Assembly (NCBI GenBank): GCA_028280915.1
Contig: JANQKX010000465.1
Coordinates: 1 to 6,816, forward strand
Length of the DNA stretch: 6,816 bases
Direction: 5' to 3'
DNA from: Kiloniellaceae bacterium
GTDB taxonomy: Bacteria; Pseudomonadota; Alphaproteobacteria; Kiloniellales; Kiloniellaceae
Shown here: positions 1 through 5,447 of the stretch, in pieces
Layout of the letters: the number at the start of each line of letters is the position of its first letter
Position numbering within the stretch: position 1 is the stretch's first letter
Made by a program: the position numbers and the translations under genes
The notes under the pieces: model-generated
Seen by the model: only the letters and a program-made list of their open reading frames with translations
Database searches by the model: none
Told to the model about the DNA's origin: nothing

Positions 1-236
1 GGCGTCTGGCGCGAGCGGGTGGTGAAGAGGTTGACGTAGCCTTCCAAGGTGGGCTCGAAAAAGACCTTGGGCGGATAGGAGATGGAATCCGGCGGCGACT
101 TAAAGCCGGTCAGGAAGATCCACACCAAGGGGATCATGGCGACCAGGGCATAAAGGATCACCAAAACGGCCGCCAGGCGCCGCCCGGCCTTGCTGGGCGC
201 TGTCACCGAATAAGCTTGCGTGGCGGTCTTGCTCAT
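1..236 (-). CDS. CUT1-type sugar ABC transporter permease, MalG-like (partial, N-terminal 78 residues)
   Basis: Inner-membrane permease subunit, second of the pair in a carbohydrate-type ABC importer. Only the N-terminus is in the window; the gene runs off the left edge. The visible protein has a basic cytoplasmic tail (residues 1-19), a first membrane segment at about 20-42 (LAAVLVILYALVAMIPLVWI), then the LTGFKSPPDSISYPPKVFF stretch and a following LEGYVNLF. That segment plus 'FK-P-PP' periplasmic motif is typical of MalG-type permeases. The start is an ATG at 234-236, overlapping the TGA of the MalF-like gene as ATGA, with an AAGGTGA Shine-Dalgarno-like sequence just upstream. The overlap indicates translational coupling within one operon. 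The EAA loop that contacts the ATPase lies outside the window, so the call rests on the N-terminus and the gene order. Confidence 0.88.
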   Translation of the reverse strand, partial: MSKTATQAYSVTAPSKAGRRLAAVLVILYALVAMIPLVWIFLTGFKSPPDSISYPPKVFFEPTLEGYVNLFTTRSRQT

Positions 237-1183
237 TGCTTCACCTTATTCAGGGCTTTCACGTAGATGTTGCCCAGGCCGAAAACGGTCACGAACAAAA
301 TCACGGCAAAGGCCGAGGAATAGCCGGTGCGCCATTTCTCGAAGGCCTCCCGCTTTAGATTGATGGACGCCAGCTCCGTGGTCGAGCCGGGCCCGCCGGA
401 GGTCAGCTCCACCACCATGTCGAACATCTTGAAATTCTCGATGCCGCGGAACAATACGGCCAGCATCAAAAACGGCAGGACCCGGGGCAGGGTGATGTAC
501 CAGAACTTTTGCCAGGCATTGGCCCGATCCACCTCGGTCGCCTCATAGAGATAGTCGGGGATGGACCGCAGGCCGGCTAGGCACAGCAGCATGATGTAGG
601 GCGTCCACATCCAGGTATCGACAATGATGATGGCCCAGGGCGCCAAATCCACCGAGCCGATCATGTCCACCGGCCCCACGTTGGCGAAGATGTTCACGAT
701 ATAGCTGAAGATGCCCGTTTGCGGCTGGTAGAGGTAGGTCCAAAACACCCCGACCACCGCCGGCGACAGCATCATGGGGATCAGCACCACGGTGGTCCAA
801 AAGCTGTTGCCCTTGAAATTTTTGTTGATCAGCAGGCCCAGCCCCAAGCCGAGCAGAACCTGGATGATCATGGTCCAGCACACGAAGTGGGCGGTGGCTT
901 GCAGGTATTCCCAGATGTCCTCGCTGCCCAATAAGCGCTCGTAGTTGCGGGTTCCCACCCACTTGACCTCGCGTCCGGGCTGATTGGCGCGGTAGTTGGT
1001 GAAGGAGAGATAGACGGTCCAGATCAGCGGAAAGATGTTGATGGCCAGCAGCAGCAGGATCGTGGGCGTGATAAAGAGCCAGGCGATGGCCCGGTCCGAC
1101 AGCATGCGCACCTTCATGGCCAAGGGCGCGGGCGTGGCCCGGGCGGCCGCGGTGGCGGCGGACTGTAGAACGGGATCACTCAT
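233..1183 (-). CDS. CUT1-type sugar ABC transporter permease, MalF-like
   Basis: Inner-membrane permease, 316 residues, first of the pair forming the translocation channel. About six hydrophobic segments are visible, near residues 33-55, 98-120, 130-152, 183-205, 236-256 and 290-310. The cytoplasmic EAA loop that docks on the ATPase is at 214-233 (EATEVDRANAWQKFWYITLP). The usual Asp-Gly-Ala is Asp-Arg-Ala here, a variant I believe occurs in part of the CUT1 family. The C-terminal TSGGPGSTTEL (261-271) is the common MalF/UgpA-type 'T-GGP---T' motif. The ATG at 1181-1183 has a poor ribosome binding site; Met23 at 1115-1117 is an alternative start without a better one. The gene follows the binding-protein gene after 157 bp and overlaps the next permease by 4 bp. 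The transported solute cannot be told from the sequence. Confidence 0.92.
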   Translation of the reverse strand: MSDPVLQSAATAAARATPAPLAMKVRMLSDRAIAWLFITPTILLLLAINIFPLIWTVYLSFTNYRANQPGREVKWVGTRNYERLLGSEDIWEYLQATAHFVCWTMIIQVLLGLGLGLLINKNFKGNSFWTTVVLIPMMLSPAVVGVFWTYLYQPQTGIFSYIVNIFANVGPVDMIGSVDLAPWAIIIVDTWMWTPYIMLLCLAGLRSIPDYLYEATEVDRANAWQKFWYITLPRVLPFLMLAVLFRGIENFKMFDMVVELTSGGPGSTTELASINLKREAFEKWRTGYSSAFAVILFVTVFGLGNIYVKALNKVKQ

Positions 1184-1261
1184 TGCTCAGTTCACGAGGC
1201 CTTTTTTCACCGAATAGGGGCGGTTTTTCCAGGGCGCGCAGGGCCCATGTTGCGGCCAAAG

Positions 1262-1281
1262 CGGCCCGAAGGAAAGGGCCG
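1262..1281 (-). other. Intercistronic stem-loop between binding-protein and permease genes
   Basis: A perfect 6-bp stem CGGCCC/GGGCCG (1262-1267 with 1276-1281) encloses an 8-nt loop in the 157-bp gap between the solute-binding-protein stop and the MalF-like start. A further GGCCGGCC palindrome is at 1297-1304. No T-run follows on the minus strand, so this does not look like a full intrinsic terminator. In many importer operons such hairpins stabilise the upstream message, so that the binding protein is made in excess over the permeases. That role is an inference here. Confidence 0.45.
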
Positions 1282-1340
1282 ACCGACCTTGCGGGCGGCC
1301 GGCCCCACTGTTGACAGCAAGCTTGACAGGGAAGGGAGGA

Positions 1341-2660
1341 TTAAATCTTGCCGTCGTCCTCGAAGACCTCGGTCCAATCGTCCACAAGCTTGTCCAGGGC
1401 CTCTTGAGCCGTTCCCTTGTCGGCGACCACGTAGTCATGCACCCGCTTTTGCATGGACTGCAGCAGCTCCGCATAGGTGGGCTCCTGCCAGAAGTCCTGC
1501 ACGTGGCTCATGGCTTCCAGGAAATCGGCCGCGAAGGGCGCGCTGTCGGCAAAGCCCGGGTCTTCCAGCACCGCCTTGTGGCAGGAATAGCCGCCCAGGG
1601 ACCACCACTTCTTCTGCACTTCCGGATCGGCAAACCACTTGATGTACTGCAGGGCCTCTTCCTGCTTGTCGGAATAGGACACCACCGAGATGCCCTGGCC
1701 GCCCAGGGTGGAGGCTTCCACGTTTTGCGGCGGATTGACGAAGAACCCGGATTTGTCGCCGCCCACGTCTTCGTCCTTGGCGATGCCGGGGAAGAAGGCG
1801 AACCAGTTCATCTGCATGGCCACCTGGCCGGATTTATAGGCGTCCAGGTTGGCGACCATGTAAGCATCGGAATGGCCGGGCGGGGTGCAGCAGTCGTACA
1901 GCCCTTTATAAAACTCCAGGGCCTCGGCCGCGGCCGGGCCGTTCACATAACCGTCCATTTCATAAGGGGTTTCCGGATTGTCGTATTCCATGCCCCAGGC
2001 ATACATGGCCGCGGTCACGCCCATGGTGATACCTTCCGAGCCCCGTTCGGTGTAGATGCCGGCGCCGTAAATTTTCTTGCCGTCAATCTCCCGGCCTTGG
2101 AAGAATTCGGCGATGTCCTTCAGCTCGTTCCAATTGTTGGGCGGCGCCAGGTCGCGGCCGTGCTTTTCCTTGAACTCGGCCTGCAGTTCGGGGCGGGCAA
2201 ACCAATCCTTGCGGTAAACCCAGCCCAGCGCGTCGCCCATGGCCGGCAGGGCCCAATAGTTGGGCGTGCCCTTGGGCCAGGTGGAATAGGCGTAAACCGT
2301 GGCCGGCAGGAAGTCATCCATGGAGATGCCTTCCTTGTCGAAGAAATCGTTCAGCTTGATGTAGTGCCCATAGGTGGCCGATCCGCCGATCCACTGGCTG
2401 TCGCCGATCAATAGGTCGCAGAGCTTGCCGCCCGAGTTCAGTTCGTTGATGAAACGGTCGGCGAAGTTGGTCCAGGGCACGAACTCGAACTTCATCTGGA
2501 TGCCGGACTGGGCGGTGAAGTCCTTGGATAATTCCGCCAGGGCGTTGGCGGGATCCCAGGCGGCCCAGCACAGGGTCAGCTCTTTATCTTGCGCCTGTGC
2601 GCCCGTGGTCGCCGCAAGGCTGAGTGCCGCTGCGGCCAAAGTCGTCCTCAAATGTCGCAT
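1341..2660 (-). CDS. ABC transporter extracellular solute-binding protein, family 1 (sugar type)
   Basis: Periplasmic receptor that would deliver solute to the two downstream permeases; 439 residues, normal for SBP_bac_1 proteins. A Sec signal peptide is clear: basic MRHLR, hydrophobic core at about 7-19, AQA cleavage site after residue 23. The mature start (ELTLCWAAWDPANALAELSKDFTAQSGIQMKFEFVPW) has the usual first beta strand followed by 'L---F--Q-GI-V'. The protein has 16 Trp, among them W32, W35, W63, W90, W286, W352 and W353, which would suit stacking on a sugar or another cyclic ligand (inference). Five cysteines remain after cleavage (C31, C81, C257, C258, C360), which is many for this class. 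The start is set by a strong GGGAGG Shine-Dalgarno (2666-2671) 5 nt before the ATG. Its own promoter lies in the divergent region to the right. The solute is unknown. Confidence 0.92.
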   Translation of the reverse strand: MRHLRTTLAAAALSLAATTGAQAQDKELTLCWAAWDPANALAELSKDFTAQSGIQMKFEFVPWTNFADRFINELNSGGKLCDLLIGDSQWIGGSATYGHYIKLNDFFDKEGISMDDFLPATVYAYSTWPKGTPNYWALPAMGDALGWVYRKDWFARPELQAEFKEKHGRDLAPPNNWNELKDIAEFFQGREIDGKKIYGAGIYTERGSEGITMGVTAAMYAWGMEYDNPETPYEMDGYVNGPAAAEALEFYKGLYDCCTPPGHSDAYMVANLDAYKSGQVAMQMNWFAFFPGIAKDEDVGGDKSGFFVNPPQNVEASTLGGQGISVVSYSDKQEEALQYIKWFADPEVQKKWWSLGGYSCHKAVLEDPGFADSAPFAADFLEAMSHVQDFWQEPTYAELLQSMQKRVHDYVVADKGTAQEALDKLVDDWTEVFEDDGKI

Positions 2661-2699
2661 GGTTTCCTCCCAAGGTTAGCTGCCCGCGTATTGCTTGTT

Positions 2700-2761
2700 G
2701 GATGGGTGCTCCATCCCTTTGCGCCGACGATCGGGCAGACCATGGCTCACGGCATCGTCGG
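2700..2761 (-). promoter_or_regulatory. Structured 5' leader of the importer mRNA (two hairpins)
   Basis: Read on the minus strand, the leader starts with an 8-bp stem CCGACGAT/ATCGTCGG (2754-2761 with 2724-2731, 22-nt loop). It continues with a 6-bp hairpin GGATGG-AGCAC-CCATCC (2716 to 2700) and reaches the Shine-Dalgarno at 2666-2671. With the proposed promoter, transcription would begin around 2764, so the first stem would lie almost at the 5' end of the mRNA. Such a stem can protect a transcript from RNase E. No T-run follows either hairpin and I recognise no known riboswitch. The stems are seen directly; the function is inference. Confidence 0.4.
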
Positions 2762-2789
2762 TTTAGTGAAAGTAAACTTTTTACTAAAC
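2761..2789. promoter_or_regulatory. Candidate operator over the importer promoter (nested inverted repeats)
   Basis: The outer repeat GTTTAGT (2761-2767) / ACTAAAC (2783-2789) encloses an overlapping inner repeat AGTAAA (2771-2776) / TTTACT (2780-2785). The element covers the -10 box and most of the promoter spacer, where a bound repressor would block RNA polymerase. It lacks the central CG usual in LacI-family operators, and its AT-rich GTTTAGT...ACTAAAC look is closer to sites of ROK-family (XylR/NagC-like) sugar regulators. The family assignment is a weak inference, and no regulator gene is in the window. Confidence 0.5.
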
Positions 2790-2798
2790 TTTTGTCAA
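2771..2798 (-). promoter_or_regulatory. Sigma70-type promoter of the ABC importer operon
   Basis: On the minus strand there is a perfect -35 box TTGACA (2793-2798), a 16-nt spacer and a -10-like TTTACT (2771-2776, 4 of 6 consensus positions). Initiation would fall near 2764, giving a leader of about 100 nt before the ATG at 2658-2660. The spacer and -10 lie inside an inverted repeat, as expected for a repressed catabolic operon. Confidence 0.55.
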
Positions 2799-2813
2799 GC
2801 ACCTTGTGACCCG

Positions 2814-2845
2814 TTGACCTGGGGCGGTGATCAGATATGATCTGA
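2814..2845 (+). promoter_or_regulatory. Divergent sigma70-type promoter with overlapping palindrome, facing the amidohydrolase
   Basis: TTGACC (2814-2819, 5 of 6) and TATGAT (2836-2841, 5 of 6) are separated by 16 nt on the plus strand. The -10 box lies inside the 15-bp palindrome TCAGAT-ATG-ATCTGA (2831-2845). Initiation would be near 2848, leaving a leader of about 180 nt before the amidohydrolase ATG. The -35 box is 15 bp from the importer's -35 box, so the two promoters are back to back. The palindrome differs in sequence from the one on the importer side, so a second regulator may act here. Confidence 0.5.
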
Positions 2846-2924
2846 AGAAGGTCAAAATTGAAATTTAATAAGAAATCCTGGGCAAAACGGGCAGTGTTCT
2901 TTCTAAAGGGCGTGACTTTCCCAA

Positions 2925-2973
2925 GGCCGCCAGGGCTGCGGGCCGGTATAAAAAGTTTAATAAAGAGTCTTTA
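2925..2973 (+). promoter_or_regulatory. Hairpin, TATAAA box and 13-bp palindrome in the amidohydrolase leader
   Basis: Three elements lie together: an imperfect GC hairpin (2925-2930 with 2938-2944, one bulged G), a TATAAA -10-like box (2947-2952), and the palindrome TAAAGA-G-TCTTTA (2961-2973), flanked by a TTTAAT direct repeat (2956-2961 and 2970-2975). No good -35 sits at the right distance from TATAAA, so a second promoter here would probably need an activator. The palindrome would fall just after its start point. Confidence 0.3.
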
Positions 2974-3028
2974 ATCGCCCCGTTGGGAGCCTGCGCCACC
3001 CTGCCCGCCGAACCGCTGGGAGGACAGC

Positions 3029-4318
3029 ATGAGCGACGTTCTTTTTTCCAACGTGACCATCATCGACGGTTCGGGCGCCGCGCCCTTTCCCGGTCAGGTC
3101 TTGGTGCGCGGTAATCGGATCGAGGCCGTGGCCCGGACGGGCGAGGAGACCTCGGCCCTCGAGGCTGGTATGGGGCGCGCCCGTGTGATCGATGGCGGCG
3201 GGGCCACCTTGATGCCGGGGCTCGTGGAGGCCCATGCCCACGTCAGTTTTTGCGACACGCCGAACCTGGAAGGTCTCGGGGACATGCCGCCGGAAGAGCA
3301 CACCCTTCAGACCATGAAGTTCGCCCGCAAGATGCTGGACCAGGGTTTCACCGCCTTGTTCAGCGCCGCCACGGCCAAGGAGCGCTTGGACATCGTCATC
3401 CGCAATGCCATCGAGGCCGGTGACATACCGGGGCCGCGCATGCGCGCCGCCAGCCTGGAGTTGACGGTGACGGGCGGCTTGGGCGACGTGCGCCGCTCTC
3501 ACATGTATCGCGAGACCTTCGCCCAATGCTGCGACGGCCCCGACGAGTTCCGCAAGGCGGCCCGCACCGCCTGCCGGGAGGGGGTGGATACCTTGAAGAT
3601 CAATCCCTCCGGTGACGAGTTCGTCCCCTTTGCCCGGGCCGATATGACCGTGATGAACGACGAAGAGGTGGCGGCGGTGGCCGAGGTGGCCCGCTCCCGC
3701 GGCAAGAAACTGGCGGCCCACTCCCGCTCGGCGGAAAGCGTGAAGATGTGCGTGCGCCACGGGGTGGATGTGATCTACCACGCCACCCTGGCCGACGAGG
3801 AAGCCATGGACATGGTGGAAAGCGTCAAGGACCGTGTCTTTGTCGCGCCGGCCATGGGCATCATGTATGCCACCTCCCGGGGCGAGGGGGCGGCCTGGGG
3901 CATCACCGAGGACGCGCCGGTCGCGCTTTATTTCCGCAAGGAGCTGGAGTCCTGTATCGAATGCATGAAGTCCCTCACCAAACGGGGCGTGCGGGTCTTG
4001 CCGGGCGGGGACTACGGCTTTGCCTGGAACCCCATCGGCAACAATGCCCGGGATTTGGAACACTTCGTCAACTTGCTGGGCTATACACCGCTGGAGGCCA
4101 TCCGCGCGGCGACCGCCCTGGGCGGGGAGCTTTTCGGCGCGGACATCGGCCTGATCAAGGCGGGTTATCTGGCCGACCTGCTTTTGGTGGATGGCGACCC
4201 CAGCAAGGATGTGACCATCCTGCGGGACCAGGATCGCTTAACGGCCATTATGAAAGACGGCAGTTTCCATAAGGCGCCGGAGGGCCCGGGCGAGGCCGGC
4301 CGGGTGGCGGCGCAATAG
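3029..4318 (+). CDS. Metal-dependent amidohydrolase family protein (imidazolonepropionase-related)
   Basis: Predicted cytoplasmic hydrolase of 429 residues in the amidohydrolase superfamily (COG1228-like); no signal peptide. An N-terminal beta-sandwich part (FSNVTIIDGSG, VLVRGNRIEAV, RVIDGGGATLMPGLVEAHAHV) leads into the TIM barrel. Visible metal-site residues, in the family's usual order, are H69-x-H71, K190 (LKINPSG, likely the carboxylated bridging lysine), H231 (LAAHSRS), H251 (VIYHA) and D328 (LPGGDYG). The barrel closes with the 'PLEAIRAAT---A' helix (354-362) and the C-terminal G-I-AGYLADLLLVDGDP strand. The ATG follows a GGGAGGA Shine-Dalgarno by 5 nt. Divergence from the importer suggests it processes the imported compound. 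Relatives cleave amides, imides, lactams, peptides with C-terminal proline or carbamates, so the substrate cannot be named. All catalytic positions look intact. Confidence 0.88.
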   Translation: MSDVLFSNVTIIDGSGAAPFPGQVLVRGNRIEAVARTGEETSALEAGMGRARVIDGGGATLMPGLVEAHAHVSFCDTPNLEGLGDMPPEEHTLQTMKFARKMLDQGFTALFSAATAKERLDIVIRNAIEAGDIPGPRMRAASLELTVTGGLGDVRRSHMYRETFAQCCDGPDEFRKAARTACREGVDTLKINPSGDEFVPFARADMTVMNDEEVAAVAEVARSRGKKLAAHSRSAESVKMCVRHGVDVIYHATLADEEAMDMVESVKDRVFVAPAMGIMYATSRGEGAAWGITEDAPVALYFRKELESCIECMKSLTKRGVRVLPGGDYGFAWNPIGNNARDLEHFVNLLGYTPLEAIRAATALGGELFGADIGLIKAGYLADLLLVDGDPSKDVTILRDQDRLTAIMKDGSFHKAPEGPGEAGRVAAQ

Positions 4319-4451
4319 GGGCGCGCCGCGCCGAGTCGTTCCCAGGGCGGGCCTGCCTGCGGAATGGGCGCGTGATTTTCCGTGCCGAAATGCATAACCT
4401 TTGAGCGCCTTCGTCACTGCCGTTGCCGGCTCGTAAAAGTATCCAAGGCGG
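4319..4451. other. Non-coding spacer after the amidohydrolase
   Basis: I find no gene here. Directly after the amidohydrolase stop there is a 5-bp GC stem GGCGC-GCC-GCGCC (4320-4332) without a following T-run, so it is at best a weak or Rho-assisted end. The rest shows no convincing repeat or promoter. It forms the left part of the 337-bp gap before the phosphoesterase gene; the right part holds the regulatory elements listed separately. Confidence 0.5.
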
Positions 4452-4492
4452 CGAAATCTTGACCAAAGTCGGGGATTTCGTTGAAAATTTTC
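4452..4492 (+). other. Inverted repeat plus palindrome upstream of the PHO-box region (possible weak terminator)
   Basis: CGAAATC (4452-4458) and GATTTCG (4474-4480) form 7-bp arms, with an inner GAC-CAAA-GTC mini-stem (4461-4470). As RNA this makes a roughly 12-bp interrupted hairpin. It is followed by TT and the 10-bp perfect palindrome GAAAATTTTC (4483-4492). It could end readthrough from the amidohydrolase 134 nt upstream, although the following T-run is broken by GAAAA. It could equally be a protein-binding site. The symmetry is observed; the role is open. Confidence 0.35.
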
Positions 4493-4537
4493 GCAGGCCT
4501 GGGCGAATACTTTAGCTCGCTAATAATTCGAGGAATT

Positions 4538-4555
4538 GTGTCAAATAAATGACAC
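4538..4555 (+). promoter_or_regulatory. PHO-box-like site 1 (distal PhoB binding site)
   Basis: GTGTCAA-ATAA-ATGACAC has the 7-4-7 layout of a PHO box (consensus CTGTCAT, N4, CTGTCAT, with an 11-bp half-site repeat), matching 5 of 7 in each half. It is also a perfect inverted repeat (GTGTCA...TGACAC), so it fits on the minus strand too (GTGTCAT-TTAT-TTGACAC; 6 and 5 of 7). It starts 34 bp, about three helical turns, upstream of site 2, as expected for PhoB dimers bound on one DNA face. Confidence 0.5.
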
Positions 4556-4571
4556 TTCGATAGCAGGTAAG

Positions 4572-4602
4572 CTGTCACATATTCTTCACAGACCTTTGTT
4601 AT
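4572..4602 (+). promoter_or_regulatory. PHO-box-like site 2 and probable PhoB-dependent plcP promoter
   Basis: CTGTCAC-ATAT-TCTTCAC (4572-4589) has a near-perfect first half (6 of 7 to CTGTCAT), an AT-rich 4-bp spacer and a weaker second half (about 4 of 7, with the TCAC core kept). PHO boxes normally replace the -35 element, and a -10-like TGTTAT lies shortly downstream at 4597-4602. Initiation near 4608 would give a leader of about 48 nt to the ATG at 4656. The box sits where PhoB would recruit polymerase to the plcP-agt operon. Confidence 0.55.
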
Positions 4603-4655
4603 GGCGAAACCGTGCTTTAGCTACCATTCCTGAGACGGAGTCTGGAGCGGACGTG

Positions 4656-5447
4656 ATGCATGGATCTTTCAAGACACATATGCCCAAGAAGTACCGGACG
4701 ATTTTTATTTCCGACGTGCACCTGGGGACGCGGGGGTGCAAGGCCCATTTCCTGTTGGATTTTTTAAAACATAACGACGCGGACAAGATCTACCTGGTGG
4801 GCGACATCGTGGATGCCTGGCGGCTGAAACGCAGCTGGTACTGGCCGCAAAGTCATAATGACGTGGTCCAAACTGTGCTGCGCAAGGCCAATAAGGGCGC
4901 CAAGGTGATCTATGTGCCCGGCAACCATGACGAATTGCTGCGGGACTATATCGGCCACAGCTTCGGCAAGGTGGAACTGGTGCGCGAGGCCATCCATGAG
5001 ACGGCCGACGGCCGCCGCTTGCTGGTGCTGCACGGGGACAAGTTCGACGCCATCGTGCGCCACGCCCACCAATTGGCGCACCTTGGCGATTGGGCCTATA
5101 CCATGGCGCTGGGGCTCAACACCTGGCTGAACATCGCCCGCCGGCGCCTGGGCTTTGGCTATTGGTCCTTGTCGGCCTATCTGAAAAACAAGGTCAAGAA
5201 CGCGGTCAAGTACATCGACAGCTTCGAGCTGACGGTGGCCGAGGAGGCGCGCCGCCGCGACGTGGATGGGGTGATCTGCGGCCATATCCACAAGGCGGAG
5301 ATCCGCGAGGTGAACGGCATCTTGTACTGTAATGACGGCGATTGGGTGGAAAGCTGTACCGCCATGGTGGAGCACATGGACGGCCGCCTGGAAATCATCA
5401 ACTGGGCCGAGGTCCGCAACCTGGATTTCCTCAGCGTCGCCGCATGA
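4656..5447 (+). CDS. plcP: Metallophosphoesterase, probable PlcP-type phospholipase C (LpxH-like fold)
   Basis: Calcineurin-like phosphoesterase of 263 residues, predicted to remove the headgroup phosphate ester from phospholipids, giving diacylglycerol. All metal-ligand motifs are present: D20-x-H22 (SDVHLGT), D50 (VGDIVD), N90-H91 (PGNHDE), H126 (LHGD) and H210-x-H212 (GHIHKAE). Family-typical stretches include WYWPQSHNDVVQ, FGYWSLSAYLKNKVKNAV and NDGDWVESCTAMVEH. COG2908 members are usually annotated UDP-2,3-diacylglucosamine diphosphatase. I prefer PlcP because the sequence resembles the Sinorhizobium meliloti phospholipase C as I recall it, the next gene is Agt-like and overlaps by 4 bp, and PHO-box-like sites lie upstream. 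The ATG has GGAG (4644-4647) 8 nt upstream; an adjacent GTG (4653) is possible. A longer in-frame start, TTG at 4536, would run through the PHO boxes and is unlikely. LpxH activity remains the main alternative. Confidence 0.75.
   Translation: MHGSFKTHMPKKYRTIFISDVHLGTRGCKAHFLLDFLKHNDADKIYLVGDIVDAWRLKRSWYWPQSHNDVVQTVLRKANKGAKVIYVPGNHDELLRDYIGHSFGKVELVREAIHETADGRRLLVLHGDKFDAIVRHAHQLAHLGDWAYTMALGLNTWLNIARRRLGFGYWSLSAYLKNKVKNAVKYIDSFELTVAEEARRRDVDGVICGHIHKAEIREVNGILYCNDGDWVESCTAMVEHMDGRLEIINWAEVRNLDFLSVAA

Noticed and set aside
1311..1328. Two TTGACA hexamers on the plus strand, suggesting an antisense promoter
   Set aside because: No acceptable -10 lies 16-18 nt downstream of either, and there is no plus-strand gene to serve.
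1311..2414. Long plus-strand open frame (367 codons) opposite the binding-protein gene
   Set aside because: Shadow of GC-rich coding DNA; the composition is His/Gly/Val-rich without motifs, and the minus-strand protein is a clear family member.
1..2660. Assigning the importer as the Ugp glycerol-3-phosphate system because a Pho-type operon is nearby
   Set aside because: The binding protein lacks UgpB-like stretches that I can recognise, and its promoter has no PHO box; the amidohydrolase and its control region lie between the two loci.
2792..2809. Possible PHO box (TTGTCAA...) in the divergent region
   Set aside because: Only the first half resembles CTGTCAT; the second half 11 bp on does not match, and the bases are explained by the importer -35 TTGACA.
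2957..4063. Long minus-strand open frame (368 codons) opposite the amidohydrolase
   Set aside because: Shadow frame; rich in His/Gly/Arg with no recognisable domain, while the plus-strand frame has a full metal site and a strong Shine-Dalgarno.
4320..4332. Intrinsic terminator directly after the amidohydrolase
   Set aside because: The stem is only 5 bp and has no T-run after it, so a terminator call cannot be supported.
4539..4554. TGT-N10-ACA, the layout of a NifA upstream activator site
   Set aside because: No -24/-12 sigma54 promoter (GG-N10-GC) fits downstream; the nearest GG...GC near 4603-4614 has the wrong spacing. The PHO-box reading explains the same bases better in view of the downstream genes.
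4536..4655. N-terminal extension of the phosphoesterase by 40 residues from a TTG codon
   Set aside because: It would translate through both PHO-box-like sites and the likely transcription start, begins with TTG, and has no family similarity that I can see. The ATG at 4656 has a good GGAG.
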